Source: Halomarina halobia
Lineage (GTDB): Archaea > Halobacteriota > Halobacteria > Halobacteriales > Haloarculaceae
Length of the DNA: 64,000 bases
NCBI RefSeq assembly: GCF_029338575.1
Contig: NZ_CP119992.1
Coordinates: 2,666,001 to 2,730,000 of the forward strand
Direction of reading: 5' to 3'
The notes under the pieces were generated by a model that worked only from the letters and a program-made list of their open reading frames with translations, was not told the origin of the DNA and did no database searches. Within the stretch, counting starts at the first letter, position 1. Every line of letters begins with the position of its first letter. Positions 50,374 through 60,580 of the stretch are shown one piece after another. The position numbers and the translations under genes are program-made.

Positions 50374-52638
50374 TCAGCGGTCGTTCTCGCGCTCCTGGGC
50401 GTCGACGACCGCCACTCCCGCCAGGTTGACGATGTCCTTGACCTCGTCGCCGCGCTGGAGGACGTGGACGGGACGATCCATCCCCACCAGCATCGGCCCG
50501 ATCGCCTCCGCGCCGCCCAGCCGCTGCAGGAGCTTGTAGGCGATGTTACCGGCTTCGAGGTTGGGGAAGACGAGGACGTTGGCGGGTTCGTCGAGTTCCG
50601 CGAAATCGTAGGTGCCGGTGAGCATCTCCTCGACGACCGCCGTGTCCGCCTGCATCTCCCCGTCCACCGGGAAGTCGACCGTCGGATCGGCCTGGAGCAT
50701 CCGCGCCGCCTCGCGGGGTTTGGCGGTGCCCTCGTTTCTGACGGAGCCGAAGTCGGAGTACGAGAGGAAGGCGACGCGCGGTTCGACGTTGAACCGGCGG
50801 GCGAGCTCCGCCGTGTGGCGCGCGATCTCCGCCAGTACCTCCTCGTCCGGCGCGAGGTTCACCGTCGCGTCGGCGCAGAAGACGACGCGGTTCTTGAAGG
50901 TGAGCATGTAGACGCCGGCGGCGTAATTCGCGTCCGCCGCCGTCCCGACGACCTGCAGCGGCGGGCGCAGCGCCGACGGGTAGTGGTGCATCAGCCCGGT
51001 GAGCATCGCGTCGGCGTCGCCCATCTCCACCATCACGCTCCCCAGGTAGTTGCCGTCCTCGATGAGCTCCCCGGCCTCCCTACGCGTGACGCCCTTGCGC
51101 CGGCGGAGTTCGTGGAGCCGGTCGGCGTACGGTTCGAGGCTACTCTCCTCGGGGTCGACGATCTCGGGATCGAAGTCGAGGCCGAGGGAGTCCGCGGTCC
51201 GGCGGATGGTCTCGCGGCTGCCGATGAGCACCGGGTGGGCGACGCCCTGCTCGACCAGCTGGTAGGCCGCGCGGATCATCTTCTCGTCGGCGCCCTCGGC
51301 GAGCACGAGGCGCTTCGGGTCGCTCTTCGCCTTGTTGAGCACGACGCGCATCATCTCGCGGGACTTGCCGAGGCGCGCTTCGAGGCGCTCGACGTACGCC
51401 GCCATGTCGAGTTCGCCGCGCGCCGCGCCGCTGTCCATCGCAGCCTGCGCGACCGCGGGCGCGACCTCGAAGAGGACGCGGGGGTCGAGTGGTTTGGGGA
51501 TGATGTACTCGGGGCCGTACTGCAGCGGCTGGTCGCCGTAGGCCTTCACCACCGCGTCCGGCACGTCCTGCCGGGCGAGGCGGGCGAGCGCCTCCGCCGC
51601 GGCGACCTTCATCTCCTCGTTGATCTCGGTGGCGCGGACGTCGAGCGCGCCGCGGAAGATGAACGGGAACCCGAGGACGTTGTTCACCTGGTTCGGGTAG
51701 TCCGAGCGCCCCGTCGCCATGATCACCGTGTCCTCACGCGCCTCCTTGGCGTCGTGATAGGCGATCTCGGGGTCCGGATTGGCCATGGCGAAGATGATGG
51801 GATCGTCGGCCATCGAGCGGACCATCTCCCGATCGACGATCCCCCCGACCGACAGACCGACGAACACGTCGGCGTCCACGAGCGCGTCGGCCAGGTCGCC
51901 CTCCGGCACGTCCCGCGCGAACTCCCGCTTGAACTCGTTGACGTCGCCCGCCTCGGCGCGCTCGGCCGTGATGATGCCCGAAGAGTCGCACATGGTGATG
52001 CGCTCCCGGTCGGCCCCGAGCGAGACGTAGAACCGGGCGGTGGCGATGGCGCTCGCGCCGGCCCCCGAGAAGACGACGTCGAGGTCGTCGAGGGACTTGC
52101 CGGCGATGTCGGCGGCGTTGAGCAGCGCGGCCCCCGAGATGATGGCGGTACCGTGCTGGTCGTCGTGGAACACCGGAATCGACATCTCCTCGCGGAGGCG
52201 CTCCTCGATCTCGAAGCACTCGGGGGCCTTGATGTCCTCCAGATTGACCCCCCCGAACGTCGGCTCCATGGCCGTCACCGTCCGAACGATATCCTCGGCG
52301 TCCGTCTGCTCGAGTTCGACGTCGAAGACGTCGATGTCGGCGAAGCGCTTGAACAATACGCCCTTGCCCTCCATGACCGGTTTCGACGCCTGTGCGCCGA
52401 TGTCACCGAGTCCCAGGACCGCGGAGCCGTTCGAGACGACGCCCACGAGGTTGCCCTTCGCGGTGTAGGCGTAGGCGTCGTCGGGGTCGGCGGCGATTTC
52501 GAGGCAGGCGGCGGCGACGCCCGGCGAGTAGGCCAGCGAGAGGTCGCGCTGGGTGTTCGTCGGCTTCGTCGTCGAGATCTCGATCTTGCCCGGCGGCTCG
52601 CGCCGGTGGTAGTCCAGTGAGTCCTCCTCGATACCCAT
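50374..52638 (-). CDS. maeB: NADP-dependent malic enzyme with phosphotransacetylase-like C-terminus
   Basis: A 754-residue MaeB-type protein. The N-terminal malic-enzyme domain has [80 protein letters not shown] and [20 protein letters not shown]. From about residue 425 comes a phosphate acetyltransferase-like domain ([40 protein letters not shown]) of probable regulatory role. It decarboxylates malate to pyruvate with NADPH formation, a natural companion to the glyoxylate shunt. The ATG at 52638 matches the family start; the open frame extends 13 codons further. Confidence 0.94.
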   Translation of the reverse strand: MGIEEDSLDYHRREPPGKIEISTTKPTNTQRDLSLAYSPGVAAACLEIAADPDDAYAYTAKGNLVGVVSNGSAVLGLGDIGAQASKPVMEGKGVLFKRFADIDVFDVELEQTDAEDIVRTVTAMEPTFGGVNLEDIKAPECFEIEERLREEMSIPVFHDDQHGTAIISGAALLNAADIAGKSLDDLDVVFSGAGASAIATARFYVSLGADRERITMCDSSGIITAERAEAGDVNEFKREFARDVPEGDLADALVDADVFVGLSVGGIVDREMVRSMADDPIIFAMANPDPEIAYHDAKEAREDTVIMATGRSDYPNQVNNVLGFPFIFRGALDVRATEINEEMKVAAAEALARLARQDVPDAVVKAYGDQPLQYGPEYIIPKPLDPRVLFEVAPAVAQAAMDSGAARGELDMAAYVERLEARLGKSREMMRVVLNKAKSDPKRLVLAEGADEKMIRAAYQLVEQGVAHPVLIGSRETIRRTADSLGLDFDPEIVDPEESSLEPYADRLHELRRRKGVTRREAGELIEDGNYLGSVMVEMGDADAMLTGLMHHYPSALRPPLQVVGTAADANYAAGVYMLTFKNRVVFCADATVNLAPDEEVLAEIARHTAELARRFNVEPRVAFLSYSDFGSVRNEGTAKPREAARMLQADPTVDFPVDGEMQADTAVVEEMLTGTYDFAELDEPANVLVFPNLEAGNIAYKLLQRLGGAEAIGPMLVGMDRPVHVLQRGDEVKDIVNLAGVAVVDAQERENDR

Positions 52639-52740
52639 AGGGTGTATCCCGCACAGCGGCGGTAAAAAGATACCCACGAATCCGACGGACGCGAGGGGTC
52701 ACGACGACCGGTCGATAGCTCCGCCGACGCACAGCCGTCA

Positions 52741-52748
52741 GTATAAGT
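52741..52748 (+). promoter_or_regulatory. TATA box for the heme A synthase gene
   Basis: GTATAAGT is centred about 27 nt upstream of the ATG at 52771, fitting a leaderless transcript. Confidence 0.6.
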
Positions 52749-52770
52749 GGTCCCGGCCCCGAGTCGGCGT

Positions 52771-53589
52771 ATGGACCACCGCTTTCGCACCCTCGTCGGG
52801 GCCTCGGCGGGGCTGACCTTCCTGCTCGTCCTGCTCGGGGTGTACACGGCGGCGGCGGGTGCCGGTCTGACCTGTAACGCCCGCTGGCCGCTGTGCGACG
52901 GCGCGGTCTTCGGACTGTTCCCGGCCAACTGGGCGAGCTTCGTCGAGTGGTTCCACCGGCTCGTCGCCATGGCGACCGGTTTCGTCATCCTCGGGACGAC
53001 GGTCTCGGCGTGGCGCTCGGGCGTCGAGGGCCGGGTCCGCTACGCGCTCGCGCTCGCGACGCTGCTCCTCCCGTCCCAGATCGGTCTCGGCGCGCTCACC
53101 GTCACGCAGTACGAACTGCTCATCCTCACCGCGCACTTCGTCACGGCGATGGCCATCCTCACGGGCGTCGTCCTCGCGGCCCTGTGGACGTTCGACGGGG
53201 GACGCGACCGCGCCCGGCGGGCCGCGACGGTCGCCGTCGTCTCGCTCCCGGCGCTCGTGGCGCTGACGCCCCGCCTGTTCGTCGTCTACGACGAGACGGC
53301 GCAGGTCGCGTACTACGCCGTGGGGATGCTCGCGTACGCCGCGCTCCTCGCCGTGGCGGTGTGGGCCGACGACGCGACGCCGGCGACCGCGCGCGCCGCG
53401 ACGACGGTCGCGGCGGCCGTCCTCTTCTGCCTCCTCGTCGTCGGACGGCAGGTGTTCGGGGACGCGGGACAGGTACTGGTGCTCGGGGGAGCGCTCCTCG
53501 CGTTCGTCCTGGCGGTCGTCGCGCTCCGGCTTATCCCGCGGGCGGGTCCGACCGACGCCCGCTCCGGCGGTCTCCCGGGGGGCGACTGA
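52771..53589 (+). CDS. ctaA: Heme A synthase, COX15/CtaA family
   Basis: A 272-residue protein with eight hydrophobic helices. GVYTAAAGAGLTCNARWPLC supplies the Cys-rich first loop, WFHRLVAMATGFVILGT the first heme His, and LLILTAHFVTAMAILTGVVL the second. The second half also has helices, but the matching histidines are less evident (WADDATPATARAATTVAAAV). The enzyme converts heme O to heme A for terminal oxidases at the membrane. ATG at 52771 follows a TATA box. Confidence 0.88.
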   Translation: MDHRFRTLVGASAGLTFLLVLLGVYTAAAGAGLTCNARWPLCDGAVFGLFPANWASFVEWFHRLVAMATGFVILGTTVSAWRSGVEGRVRYALALATLLLPSQIGLGALTVTQYELLILTAHFVTAMAILTGVVLAALWTFDGGRDRARRAATVAVVSLPALVALTPRLFVVYDETAQVAYYAVGMLAYAALLAVAVWADDATPATARAATTVAAAVLFCLLVVGRQVFGDAGQVLVLGGALLAFVLAVVALRLIPRAGPTDARSGGLPGGD

Positions 53590-53716
53590 CGCGGGAGACC
53601 GGCGGAGCGGACGCGAAAGGGTTCGGATTCGAAACCTGTTATCGCGAGTGAACTCGACGAACTGGCGTCGATTCAAGTGAGTAGCTTTATTTTCGCCAAC
53701 GGCCTGTTCTGCTAAC

Positions 53717-54592
53717 ATGAGTCACGGCAGATCTCTCGGACGGAGAGCGTACCTGAAGGCAGTCGGCGCGGGATCGGTCGTCGCGCTGGCGGGCTGTCTC
53801 ACCGGCGGCGGTAACGGCGGTGCCGGCGACGGGGACGGCAACGGGACCGGGAACGAGACGGGCAACGAAACGGGGAACCAGACGGGTAACGGGACGGGCG
53901 ACGTCGGCGGGACGATCGTCCCCGGCACCGCGCCGGGCTTCCCGCCGTTCGAGATCAAGGAGGGCGGCGAGCTGACGGGGTTCGACGTCGAACTGCTCGA
54001 GGCCGTCGTCGCGGAGACGAGCTACGAGCTCGGCGAGTGGAAGGAGTTCGAGTTCGACTCGCTCATCCAGGCGCTCACCAGCGGCAACATCGACGTCATC
54101 GCCGCCGCGATGACCATCACCGAGGAGCGCGAGCAGACGATCTCGTTCACGAACTCCTACTACGAGGCGGACCAGTCGATCCTCGTCGCCAAGGGCGGGG
54201 ACTTCTCGCCCTCGTCGCTCGACGACCTCTCGGGCCGCCCCATCGGCGCACAGAAGGGGACGACCGGCGAGCAGGTCGTCCAGGAGGAACTCGTCGACGC
54301 AGGGAAGCTCGAACCGTCCAACTACAAGGCCTACGACAACTACGTCCTCGCGGTCACCGACCTCGAGAACGGAAACGTCGACGCCGTCGTCCTCGACAAG
54401 CCGGTCGCCCAGACGTTCCAGCAGGAGCGCGACGTCGAGATCGCGTTCACCTACGAGACCGGCGAGGCGTACGGCTTCGGCGTGCGCAAGGACGACAACG
54501 CGGTCCGGCAGGCGCTCAACGAGGGACTGCAGGCGGTCGAGGAGAACGGGACGTACGAGGAACTCCGGAACAAGTGGTTCAGCGAGGCGTAA
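53717..54592 (+). CDS. Amino-acid ABC transporter substrate-binding lipoprotein
   Basis: A 291-residue family-3 solute-binding protein. A twin-arginine signal (LGRRAYLKAVGAGSVVALAG) ends at lipobox Cys27; then a linker of Gly/Asn/Thr repeats holds five successive N-x-T sequons (about residues 41-58), encoded by a 12-bp tandem repeat. The binding domain has PGFPPFEIKEGGELTGFDVE, FDSLIQALTSGNIDVIAAAM, ITEEREQTISFTNSYYEADQ and LDDLSGRPIGAQKGTTGEQV. It delivers a polar amino acid to the permeases downstream. A CTTTATTTTCG TATA element lies at 53684-53694. Confidence 0.93.
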   Translation: MSHGRSLGRRAYLKAVGAGSVVALAGCLTGGGNGGAGDGDGNGTGNETGNETGNQTGNGTGDVGGTIVPGTAPGFPPFEIKEGGELTGFDVELLEAVVAETSYELGEWKEFEFDSLIQALTSGNIDVIAAAMTITEEREQTISFTNSYYEADQSILVAKGGDFSPSSLDDLSGRPIGAQKGTTGEQVVQEELVDAGKLEPSNYKAYDNYVLAVTDLENGNVDAVVLDKPVAQTFQQERDVEIAFTYETGEAYGFGVRKDDNAVRQALNEGLQAVEENGTYEELRNKWFSEA

Positions 54593-54595
54593 GGG

Positions 54596-55357
54596 ATGGA
54601 CCCGTCGCACGTGCCGGTACTGCTACAGGGTGGCTGGGCCGACCTGCTCCCGACGCAGGTAGAGGACTGGCTGTTCATCTGGGAGAACCTCCCGTACCTC
54701 CTCGAGGGGCTCGTCGTGACGATCCTGCTCACCGTCGCCAGCCTCCTGCTCGGTCTCCTCGCCGGCTTTCCCGCGGGGGCCATCGAGGTGTACGGCCGCG
54801 GTCCGCTTCGGAGCGCCGTCCGCGCGGCGGGCGTCGCGATCCGCGGGACGCCGATTCTCGTCATCCTCGTCATCACGTTCTTCGTCGTGCCGATCCCCTT
54901 CCCCAACGCCGACTCGACGCTGTTCGGCGTGACGTTCGCGCAGGGGGCGTTCGCCGCCGCGACGCTGGGGCTCGGCCTTCGCAGCGCCGCCTACCAGTCG
55001 CAGATCTTCCGCGGCGCGCTTCAGAGCGTGAGCGAGGGGCAGATGGAGGCCGCCCGGTCGGTCGGGCTGTCGAAGGTGGCGGCCATCCGGTTCGTCATCA
55101 TGCCACAGGCCCTCCGGCGGTCGATCCCGGGCTTCCAGAACGAGTTCACCATCGTGCTCAAGGACACGAGCGTCGCGTTCGCCATCGGCCTGTTCGAGCT
55201 GTTCGCCCGGGGCGAGGACATCTTCATCCAGCAGACGACGGCGACGCTCGAACTGTTCCTGGTCATCAGCCTGATCTACTTCGTGCTGACGTTCGCGACG
55301 AACCGCTCGCTCGACTACCTCGGTCAGTACTACGCGATCCCCGGAGGAAACACGTGA
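54596..55357 (+). CDS. Amino-acid ABC transporter permease, first subunit
   Basis: A 253-residue HisM/GlnP-type permease: LEGLVVTILLTVASLLLGLL, VAIRGTPILVILVITFFVVP, and LGLRSAAYQSQIFRGALQSV, with the EAA loop EAARSVGLSKVAAIRFVIMP. It starts 3 bp after the binding-protein stop and overlaps the ATPase gene start, so the cassette is one operon. A second permease of the same type (56103) suggests a heterodimeric channel. Confidence 0.93.
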   Translation: MDPSHVPVLLQGGWADLLPTQVEDWLFIWENLPYLLEGLVVTILLTVASLLLGLLAGFPAGAIEVYGRGPLRSAVRAAGVAIRGTPILVILVITFFVVPIPFPNADSTLFGVTFAQGAFAAATLGLGLRSAAYQSQIFRGALQSVSEGQMEAARSVGLSKVAAIRFVIMPQALRRSIPGFQNEFTIVLKDTSVAFAIGLFELFARGEDIFIQQTTATLELFLVISLIYFVLTFATNRSLDYLGQYYAIPGGNT

Positions 55358-56106
55358 GCCAGAACCCACTGCTGCGCGTCGAGAACGTACGGAAGTCGTA
55401 CGGCGAGGAGGAGGTACTCAGGGACGTCAGCTTCGACATCGATCGGCAGGACGTCGAGGTCATCATCGGCCCCAGCGGGAGCGGGAAGAGCACGCTCCTG
55501 CGCTGTGTCAACCGCCTCACCGAGTTCCAGGGCGGTGACGTCCTCCTCGACGGACAGTCCGTCCTCGCGATGGACGTGAACGACCTCCGCCGGCGCGTCG
55601 GGATGGTCTTTCAGGACATCAACCTCTTCGCGCACCTCACCGCCCGCGAGAACGTCACGCTCGGCCCCCGTCGGGTCCTCGGGATGGACCGCGAGGAGGC
55701 GAACGCGACGGCCGACCGCCACCTCGCTGAGGTCGGGCTGTCGGACCAGGCCGAGTCCTACCCGGCCGAACTCTCCGGGGGGCAGAAACAGCGGGTCGGC
55801 ATCGCCCGCGCGCTGGCGATGGACCCCGAGATCCTCCTCTTCGACGAGCCGACGAGCGCGCTCGATCCCGAACTCGTCGGCGAGGTGCTCGAGGTGATGC
55901 GCGACCTCGCCGAGGGTGGGATGACGATGCTCGTCGTCACCCACGAGATGGGGTTCGCCCGCCGGGCGGCGACGAGCCTGATGTTCCTCGACGGCGGCTA
56001 CATCGTCGAGCGCGGCCCGCCCGAGCAGCTGTTCGAGCGCCCCGAGCGCGACCGGACCGCCGAGTTCCTCCGGCGGCTGACGGCCCTCGAAGAGGGACCC
56101 GCATGA
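55354..56106 (+). CDS. Amino-acid ABC transporter ATP-binding protein
   Basis: A 250-residue GlnQ-type ATPase from a GTG start overlapping the previous stop (GTGA). Walker A IIGPSGSGKSTLLRC, Q-loop GMVFQDINLFAHLT, signature ELSGGQKQRVGIARAL, Walker B EILLFDEPTSALDPEL and H-loop VVTHEMGFARRAA. It energises uptake by the two flanking permeases. Confidence 0.95.
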   Translation: MSQNPLLRVENVRKSYGEEEVLRDVSFDIDRQDVEVIIGPSGSGKSTLLRCVNRLTEFQGGDVLLDGQSVLAMDVNDLRRRVGMVFQDINLFAHLTARENVTLGPRRVLGMDREEANATADRHLAEVGLSDQAESYPAELSGGQKQRVGIARALAMDPEILLFDEPTSALDPELVGEVLEVMRDLAEGGMTMLVVTHEMGFARRAATSLMFLDGGYIVERGPPEQLFERPERDRTAEFLRRLTALEEGPA

Positions 56107-57074
56107 GCGGCGAGACGGTCGCACGGACCCGGTTCGGCCTCCCGTCGTGGCGGCGGATCGGCACGGCGGCCGGCGCGCTGTTCTGGACGTGGCTCATCGC
56201 CCGCTGGATCGCGCTGTGGGCGGGCTACCGCGAGCCGTTCTTCCCGAGCGCGCCGTTCGAACGGGCCGCCGAGGGGCTCCACGTCGACGCCGAGGTCATC
56301 GGCTCGACGGCCGGACCGCTGGCGGTCTCCGCGGACTTCGTCGCCGGGTTGCTCTCGTGGTTCGGCGACGTCGCCGCGTTCGTCGCGATCGGCGTCACGA
56401 GCCTGCCGGATCTCGCGGCCGGGGCGTGGCTCACCGTCGTGCTCACCGTCGTGAGCATCCTGCTCGGGCTCCCGCTCGCCGTCGCGCTGAGTGTCGGGCG
56501 CATCTACGGGGGCCCGATCACCGGGTCGCTGTCGCTCGGGTTCGTCGAACTCATCCGGGGGACGCCGCTGCTCGCCCAGCTGTTCGTCGTCTACTACGGG
56601 ATGAACCTCTCGCAGTACTTCCAGTCGTTCACGTTCGGCCCGCTCCCCGCCGCGGCGGTGTGGGTCGCCATCGTCGGCTTCACGATCAACAGCGCGGCCT
56701 ACCAGGCGGAGTACATCCGGGCGGCCGTCGAGTCGGTCGACTCGGGTCAGCTGACGGCCGCCCGCTCGATCGGCCTCTCGCAGCTGGACGGCATCCGGTA
56801 CGTCGTCCTCCCGCAGGGGCTGCGCTACGCGATCCCCGGCTGGACGAACGAACTCGTCTACCTCATCAAGTACTCCTCGCTGGCGACGTTCATCATCGTC
56901 CCGGAGCTGTTCACCCGGGCGCAGGACATCGCGTCGGACACCTTCCGCTACCAGGACGTCTACCTGCTCGTGGCGCTGTTCTACCTCGCGCTGGTGCTCT
57001 CGGCGACGGTGTTCATGAACCGCGTCGAGCGGGCCGTAGCGATCCCCGGGCTGGGCGTCCGCGACGGGCGCTGA
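56103..57074 (+). CDS. Amino-acid ABC transporter permease, second subunit
   Basis: A 323-residue permease, longer than its partner because of an N-terminal extension of about 90 residues with one hydrophobic helix (IGTAAGALFWTWLIARWIAL). The core shows AAGAWLTVVLTVVSILLGLP, LGFVELIRGTPLLAQLFVVY, and NSAAYQAEYIRAAVESVDSG with EAA loop TAARSIGLSQLDGIRYVVLP. The ATG overlaps the ATPase stop (ATGA). Confidence 0.93.
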   Translation: MSGETVARTRFGLPSWRRIGTAAGALFWTWLIARWIALWAGYREPFFPSAPFERAAEGLHVDAEVIGSTAGPLAVSADFVAGLLSWFGDVAAFVAIGVTSLPDLAAGAWLTVVLTVVSILLGLPLAVALSVGRIYGGPITGSLSLGFVELIRGTPLLAQLFVVYYGMNLSQYFQSFTFGPLPAAAVWVAIVGFTINSAAYQAEYIRAAVESVDSGQLTAARSIGLSQLDGIRYVVLPQGLRYAIPGWTNELVYLIKYSSLATFIIVPELFTRAQDIASDTFRYQDVYLLVALFYLALVLSATVFMNRVERAVAIPGLGVRDGR

Positions 57075-57124
57075 CCGCGTCGGCGTCCCAAACTGCTTTT
57101 GTTCGCACCCTTCGACGGGCGTTC

Positions 57125-58798
57125 ATGGCACTCGAGAGCATCGACGCCGGCGTCTGGTCGCTCGTCCCGGCGCTGGTCGCCATCGGTCTGGCGTGGTACA
57201 CCCGCGACGCGCTCATCGGGCTGTTCCTGGGCGTGGCGAGCGCGGGCGTCGTCTACGGGGCGTTCGTCCCCGGCGCGGTCGGCGTCCCCGCGGGATCGCA
57301 GACGGGGCCGGTCGGCATCGCGCTGGGGGCGATCTTCGGGCTGAAGACCGTCCCTCAGCTCGTGGCGACGGCCCCGCTGTTCAGCGACTCGTGGTACGTC
57401 GAGAACGTCCTGCTCGCCATCTTCGCCATCGGCGGCCTCATCGGGCTGATGATACGCGCGGGGGCCATCCAGGGCGTGCTGGAGGCGCTCGCCGAGCGCG
57501 CCGACTCGCCCGCCGACGCCGAGAAGGCCGCCTTCCTCGCCGGGATCGCCGTCCACATCGACGACTACTTCAACTGCCTCGTGGTCGGCTCGATGATGCG
57601 CCCGCTGACCGACCGGTACGACGTCTCGCGGGCGAAGCTCGCCTACTACGTCGACTCCGCGGGAAGCCCCGCCTCCCGCCTCGCCTTCTACTCCACGTGG
57701 GGCGCGGCGATGATCGGCTTCATCGGCGCGGGGCTCGTCGAGGCCCAGCGGCAGGGAACCCTCCCCGGATCGATGGGAAGCTACGTCGAGGGGTCCGGCG
57801 AGTCCGCCTCGGCGGTCACCCAGGAGATCTGGCCGCTCTTCTTCAACACGCTCTTCACGGGGTTCTACTCGTGGATCGCCCTCGCGGTCGCGGCGCTGGT
57901 CGCCTGGCAGGTGTTCCCGAACCTGCGGGAGATGGGCACCGAGGAGCGCCGGGCCCGGAACGGCGACGGCGTCGTCGGGGCGGACCACGACCCGATGATA
58001 AGCGAGGAGATGGCCGCCTACGAGATGTACGAGGGCGCGACGCCCGACTGGCGCAACTTCGCGATCCCGATCCTCGCGATGATCGCCGTCGGCCTCGGGG
58101 CGATGTTCTGGCGGTCGACCCCCGTGATCAGCGCCCCTCGGATGACCCTCGCCGCCTCGCTCGCCGGGTACGAACTGTGGCTCCCGGCGGGCGGGAAGTG
58201 GTCGTTCGACATCGGCGGCGTCCGCCTCGGCCTCGCCGCCACGGCCGCGATGCTCCTCGCGTTCGTCACCTACCGGCTCCAGGGGAACATCCCCTCGAAC
58301 GACGACGGGACCGACGCACTCATGCGGGGGTTCAAGGGGATCTTCCTCGCGGCGGTCATCCTCATGCTCGCGAGTTCGATCCAGAACGCCGTCACCACGC
58401 TCGGCATCTCGAACTTCGTCACCGACTGGTTCCGCGGCGTCCCGGCGTGGATCGTCCCCGTGAGCGTCTTCCTCGTCACCAGCTTCGTCAGCTTCTCGGA
58501 CGGCAGTTCGTGGTCGACCTACGGCATCATGTTCCCCATCGCCATCCCCATCGCGTTCGCGAGCGGGGCGAACCTGCCGCTCGTGCTCGGGGCGGTCTTC
58601 TCGGGGGGCATCTTCGGCGACCACTCCTCGCCCATCTCCGACACCACGGTGCTCGCCTCCTCGACCAGCGGTAGCGACCACATGGTCCACGTCCGAACGC
58701 AGATCCCCTACGCGCTCGTCTCCGCGGGGATCGCCGCCCTCCTGTTTCTCCTGTTCGGACTGTTGCTGCCCGAGGGGTTCCGGGTCATTCCCTACTAG
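57125..58798 (+). CDS. Na+/H+ antiporter, NhaC family
   Basis: A 557-residue protein with about 12 hydrophobic segments. Family-like parts are LVPALVAIGLAWYTRDALIG, VHIDDYFNCLVVGSMMRPLT, AYYVDSAGSPASRLAFYSTW, VSFSDGSSWSTYGIMFPIAI and GGIFGDHSSPISDTTVLASS. The last motif, with its acidic and polar residues, is typical of the NhaC/ion-transporter superfamily. It extrudes Na+ in exchange for protons. A hydrophilic loop near residues 280-300 (TEERRARNGDGVVGADHDPM) separates two halves. Starts 50 bp after the ABC operon. Confidence 0.9.
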   Translation: MALESIDAGVWSLVPALVAIGLAWYTRDALIGLFLGVASAGVVYGAFVPGAVGVPAGSQTGPVGIALGAIFGLKTVPQLVATAPLFSDSWYVENVLLAIFAIGGLIGLMIRAGAIQGVLEALAERADSPADAEKAAFLAGIAVHIDDYFNCLVVGSMMRPLTDRYDVSRAKLAYYVDSAGSPASRLAFYSTWGAAMIGFIGAGLVEAQRQGTLPGSMGSYVEGSGESASAVTQEIWPLFFNTLFTGFYSWIALAVAALVAWQVFPNLREMGTEERRARNGDGVVGADHDPMISEEMAAYEMYEGATPDWRNFAIPILAMIAVGLGAMFWRSTPVISAPRMTLAASLAGYELWLPAGGKWSFDIGGVRLGLAATAAMLLAFVTYRLQGNIPSNDDGTDALMRGFKGIFLAAVILMLASSIQNAVTTLGISNFVTDWFRGVPAWIVPVSVFLVTSFVSFSDGSSWSTYGIMFPIAIPIAFASGANLPLVLGAVFSGGIFGDHSSPISDTTVLASSTSGSDHMVHVRTQIPYALVSAGIAALLFLLFGLLLPEGFRVIPY

Positions 58799-58825
58799 AA
58801 CCACCACCTTTTGCTGCGGTCGTGT

Positions 58826-58853
58826 GGCGGCGACACGCTTCGCGGTCGCCGCC
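58826..58853 (+). terminator. GC hairpin after the nhaC-like gene
   Basis: Arms GGCGGCGAC and GTCGCCGCC pair perfectly (9 bp) around a 10-nt loop, 27 bp past the antiporter stop. A TTTT tract lies before it (58809-58812) and CAAAA tracts after it. The rest of 58854-59083 is GC-rich sequence with CGCTCGCTC-type repeats and no gene. Confidence 0.5.
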
Positions 58854-59083
58854 GACTCCCTGACAAAAGCTGGAGCAAAACCCTCCTTACCCCCTCAGTC
58901 GCTCCGCTCCTTCGGGGGTTCGTCGGTCCGCTCGCTCACTTCGCTCGCTCGCGGTACGGACCACTGGCCCCCCGGACAGAGCGTCCGGATGTGAATACGC
59001 CGGTCGTCCGGCCCCGTCGAACGATCGGGGGCGGTCGTCGCTTGGACGCGGCGCGACACCGGCGTCGCTAGCCGGACCCGGAT

Positions 59084-60580
59084 TCAGAGGAAGTCGTTCA
59101 GGCCGGACTGCTGGTCGCCCGCGTCGACGTCAGCGTCGTCCTCCGACTCGTCCCCTCCCCCGCCGGACGGCGCTTGCCCGTCCCCGTCGGCCTCGATCGG
59201 TTCGTCCTCCTCAGCCTCGCTCGCGTCGCCCCCCTCCTCGCTCTCGTCTTCTCCCTCGTCGGGGGCGCTCGCCCGTCCCCCCTCGAACGCGCCGCCGGAG
59301 TGCTCCACGGCGGCCCGCTCGCGGCGCTCCTCGGCCTCCTCGACGATCGACTGGACCTTCTTCGTGTCCTTGCCGCTGCCGGTGATGAACGAGACGTGCT
59401 CGGGTTCGAGGTCGTAGTGGGCGACCATCTCGACGGTGAGTTCGCGGTTCTTGCAGTGGTGGGTCATCGCCGCGAGGTAGGGCAGGACCTCGCGGCGGGC
59501 CGTCGAGATGCTCATGCCGCCCGCCTCGGCGACGTGTCGGGCGACGTAGTCGCGCTTGTCGCGGTTGGCCCGCGAGCGCCCGAGCTTCGACCAGTAGCTC
59601 GGCGGGCCGTAGCGCGTCCAGCCGCCCTTCGGCTCGGCGCGGGCGGCGGCGACGCCGGCGGTCATGTCCCCGCTCGCGTAGCGCCAGAACGAGTAGTTCT
59701 GCGTGGCGCGCACCCGGCCGAGCCAGCGATCCGCCGCCGCGAGCGCGCCGTAGGCGTCCGCGAGTTCCGCCCCGTGATAGTCCTTCGGGACGTTGTCCTC
59801 GATCCAGCTGATCGCGTCGTCCGGCGTCTCGTCCACGTCGTAGGAGAACTTCAGCGCCCCCTCCGCGTCCTCCTCCTTGAACACGGCGTCGAGCAGGTCG
59901 AAGATCCCCTCGGTGCGGTCGCGCGAGCCGGTCACCACGTCCTCGCGGGTGAGCCGCTCGGCGGACTCGGCGAGCGCCTGCAGGTCGTTGATCGCCCCGC
60001 GGAGGTCGCCGCTGTTGGCCTCGGCGATGGCCTCGAGCGCCTCCTCGTCGTACTCGACGCCCTCGCGGCGACAGATGTCGCGCAGCACGGGGACGATCGA
60101 GCGCGCGGAGACGTCCCGGAACTCGACGGTCTGGCAGGCCCGCCGGAGCGCCTGGGACATGTCGTAGAACTCGTTGGCGATGAGCACGACCGGCTGCTCG
60201 GCCTCCTTGACGAGCGTCGTGACGGCGCGCGCGCCACCCCGATCCGCGTTCCCGTGGATGTTGTCCGCCTCGTCGAGGACGACCAGCTGGCGACCGCTCC
60301 CCGAGAGCGACTGGTTCATCGCCGCGCCGCCCGCGTAGCGCTCGATGGCGTCCTTCGTGCGCTGGTCCGAGGCGTTGAGTTCGATGGTCGCCCAGCCCAT
60401 GTCGTTCGCCAGCGCGTGCGCCGCCGAGGTCTTCCCGACGCCCGGCGACCCGTGGACGATGACCGCCTCCCGGTGGTCCTCCCACGTCTCCGCCCACTCC
60501 CGGAGGGCGTCGCGGGCCTTGTTGTTCCCGCGCACCTCCGCGAGCGTCGAAGGGCGGTACTTCTCCGTCCAGTCTACCAT
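59084..60580 (-). CDS. rfcL: Replication factor C large subunit
   Basis: A 498-residue clamp-loader subunit. Walker A GSPGVGKT is at residues 44-51, Walker B VVLDEADN (D103/E104), sensor-1 VVLIANEFYDMSQAL, sensor-2 region SGDLRGAINDLQALAE; the C-terminal collar follows. A long acidic tail ends with QSGLNDFL, a PCNA-interacting (PIP-box) consensus Q-x-x-L-x-x-F-L. It opens and loads the PCNA sliding clamp. The ATG at 60580 lies inside a 58-bp sequence that is repeated at 62037-62094. Confidence 0.96.
   Translation of the reverse strand: MVDWTEKYRPSTLAEVRGNNKARDALREWAETWEDHREAVIVHGSPGVGKTSAAHALANDMGWATIELNASDQRTKDAIERYAGGAAMNQSLSGSGRQLVVLDEADNIHGNADRGGARAVTTLVKEAEQPVVLIANEFYDMSQALRRACQTVEFRDVSARSIVPVLRDICRREGVEYDEEALEAIAEANSGDLRGAINDLQALAESAERLTREDVVTGSRDRTEGIFDLLDAVFKEEDAEGALKFSYDVDETPDDAISWIEDNVPKDYHGAELADAYGALAAADRWLGRVRATQNYSFWRYASGDMTAGVAAARAEPKGGWTRYGPPSYWSKLGRSRANRDKRDYVARHVAEAGGMSISTARREVLPYLAAMTHHCKNRELTVEMVAHYDLEPEHVSFITGSGKDTKKVQSIVEEAEERRERAAVEHSGGAFEGGRASAPDEGEDESEEGGDASEAEEDEPIEADGDGQAPSGGGGDESEDDADVDAGDQQSGLNDFL

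Noticed and set aside
49945..52620. Forward frame of about 890 codons opposite maeB
   Set aside because: Antisense shadow rich in Arg/Asp/His/Val without motifs, while the reverse strand encodes an unambiguous malic enzyme.
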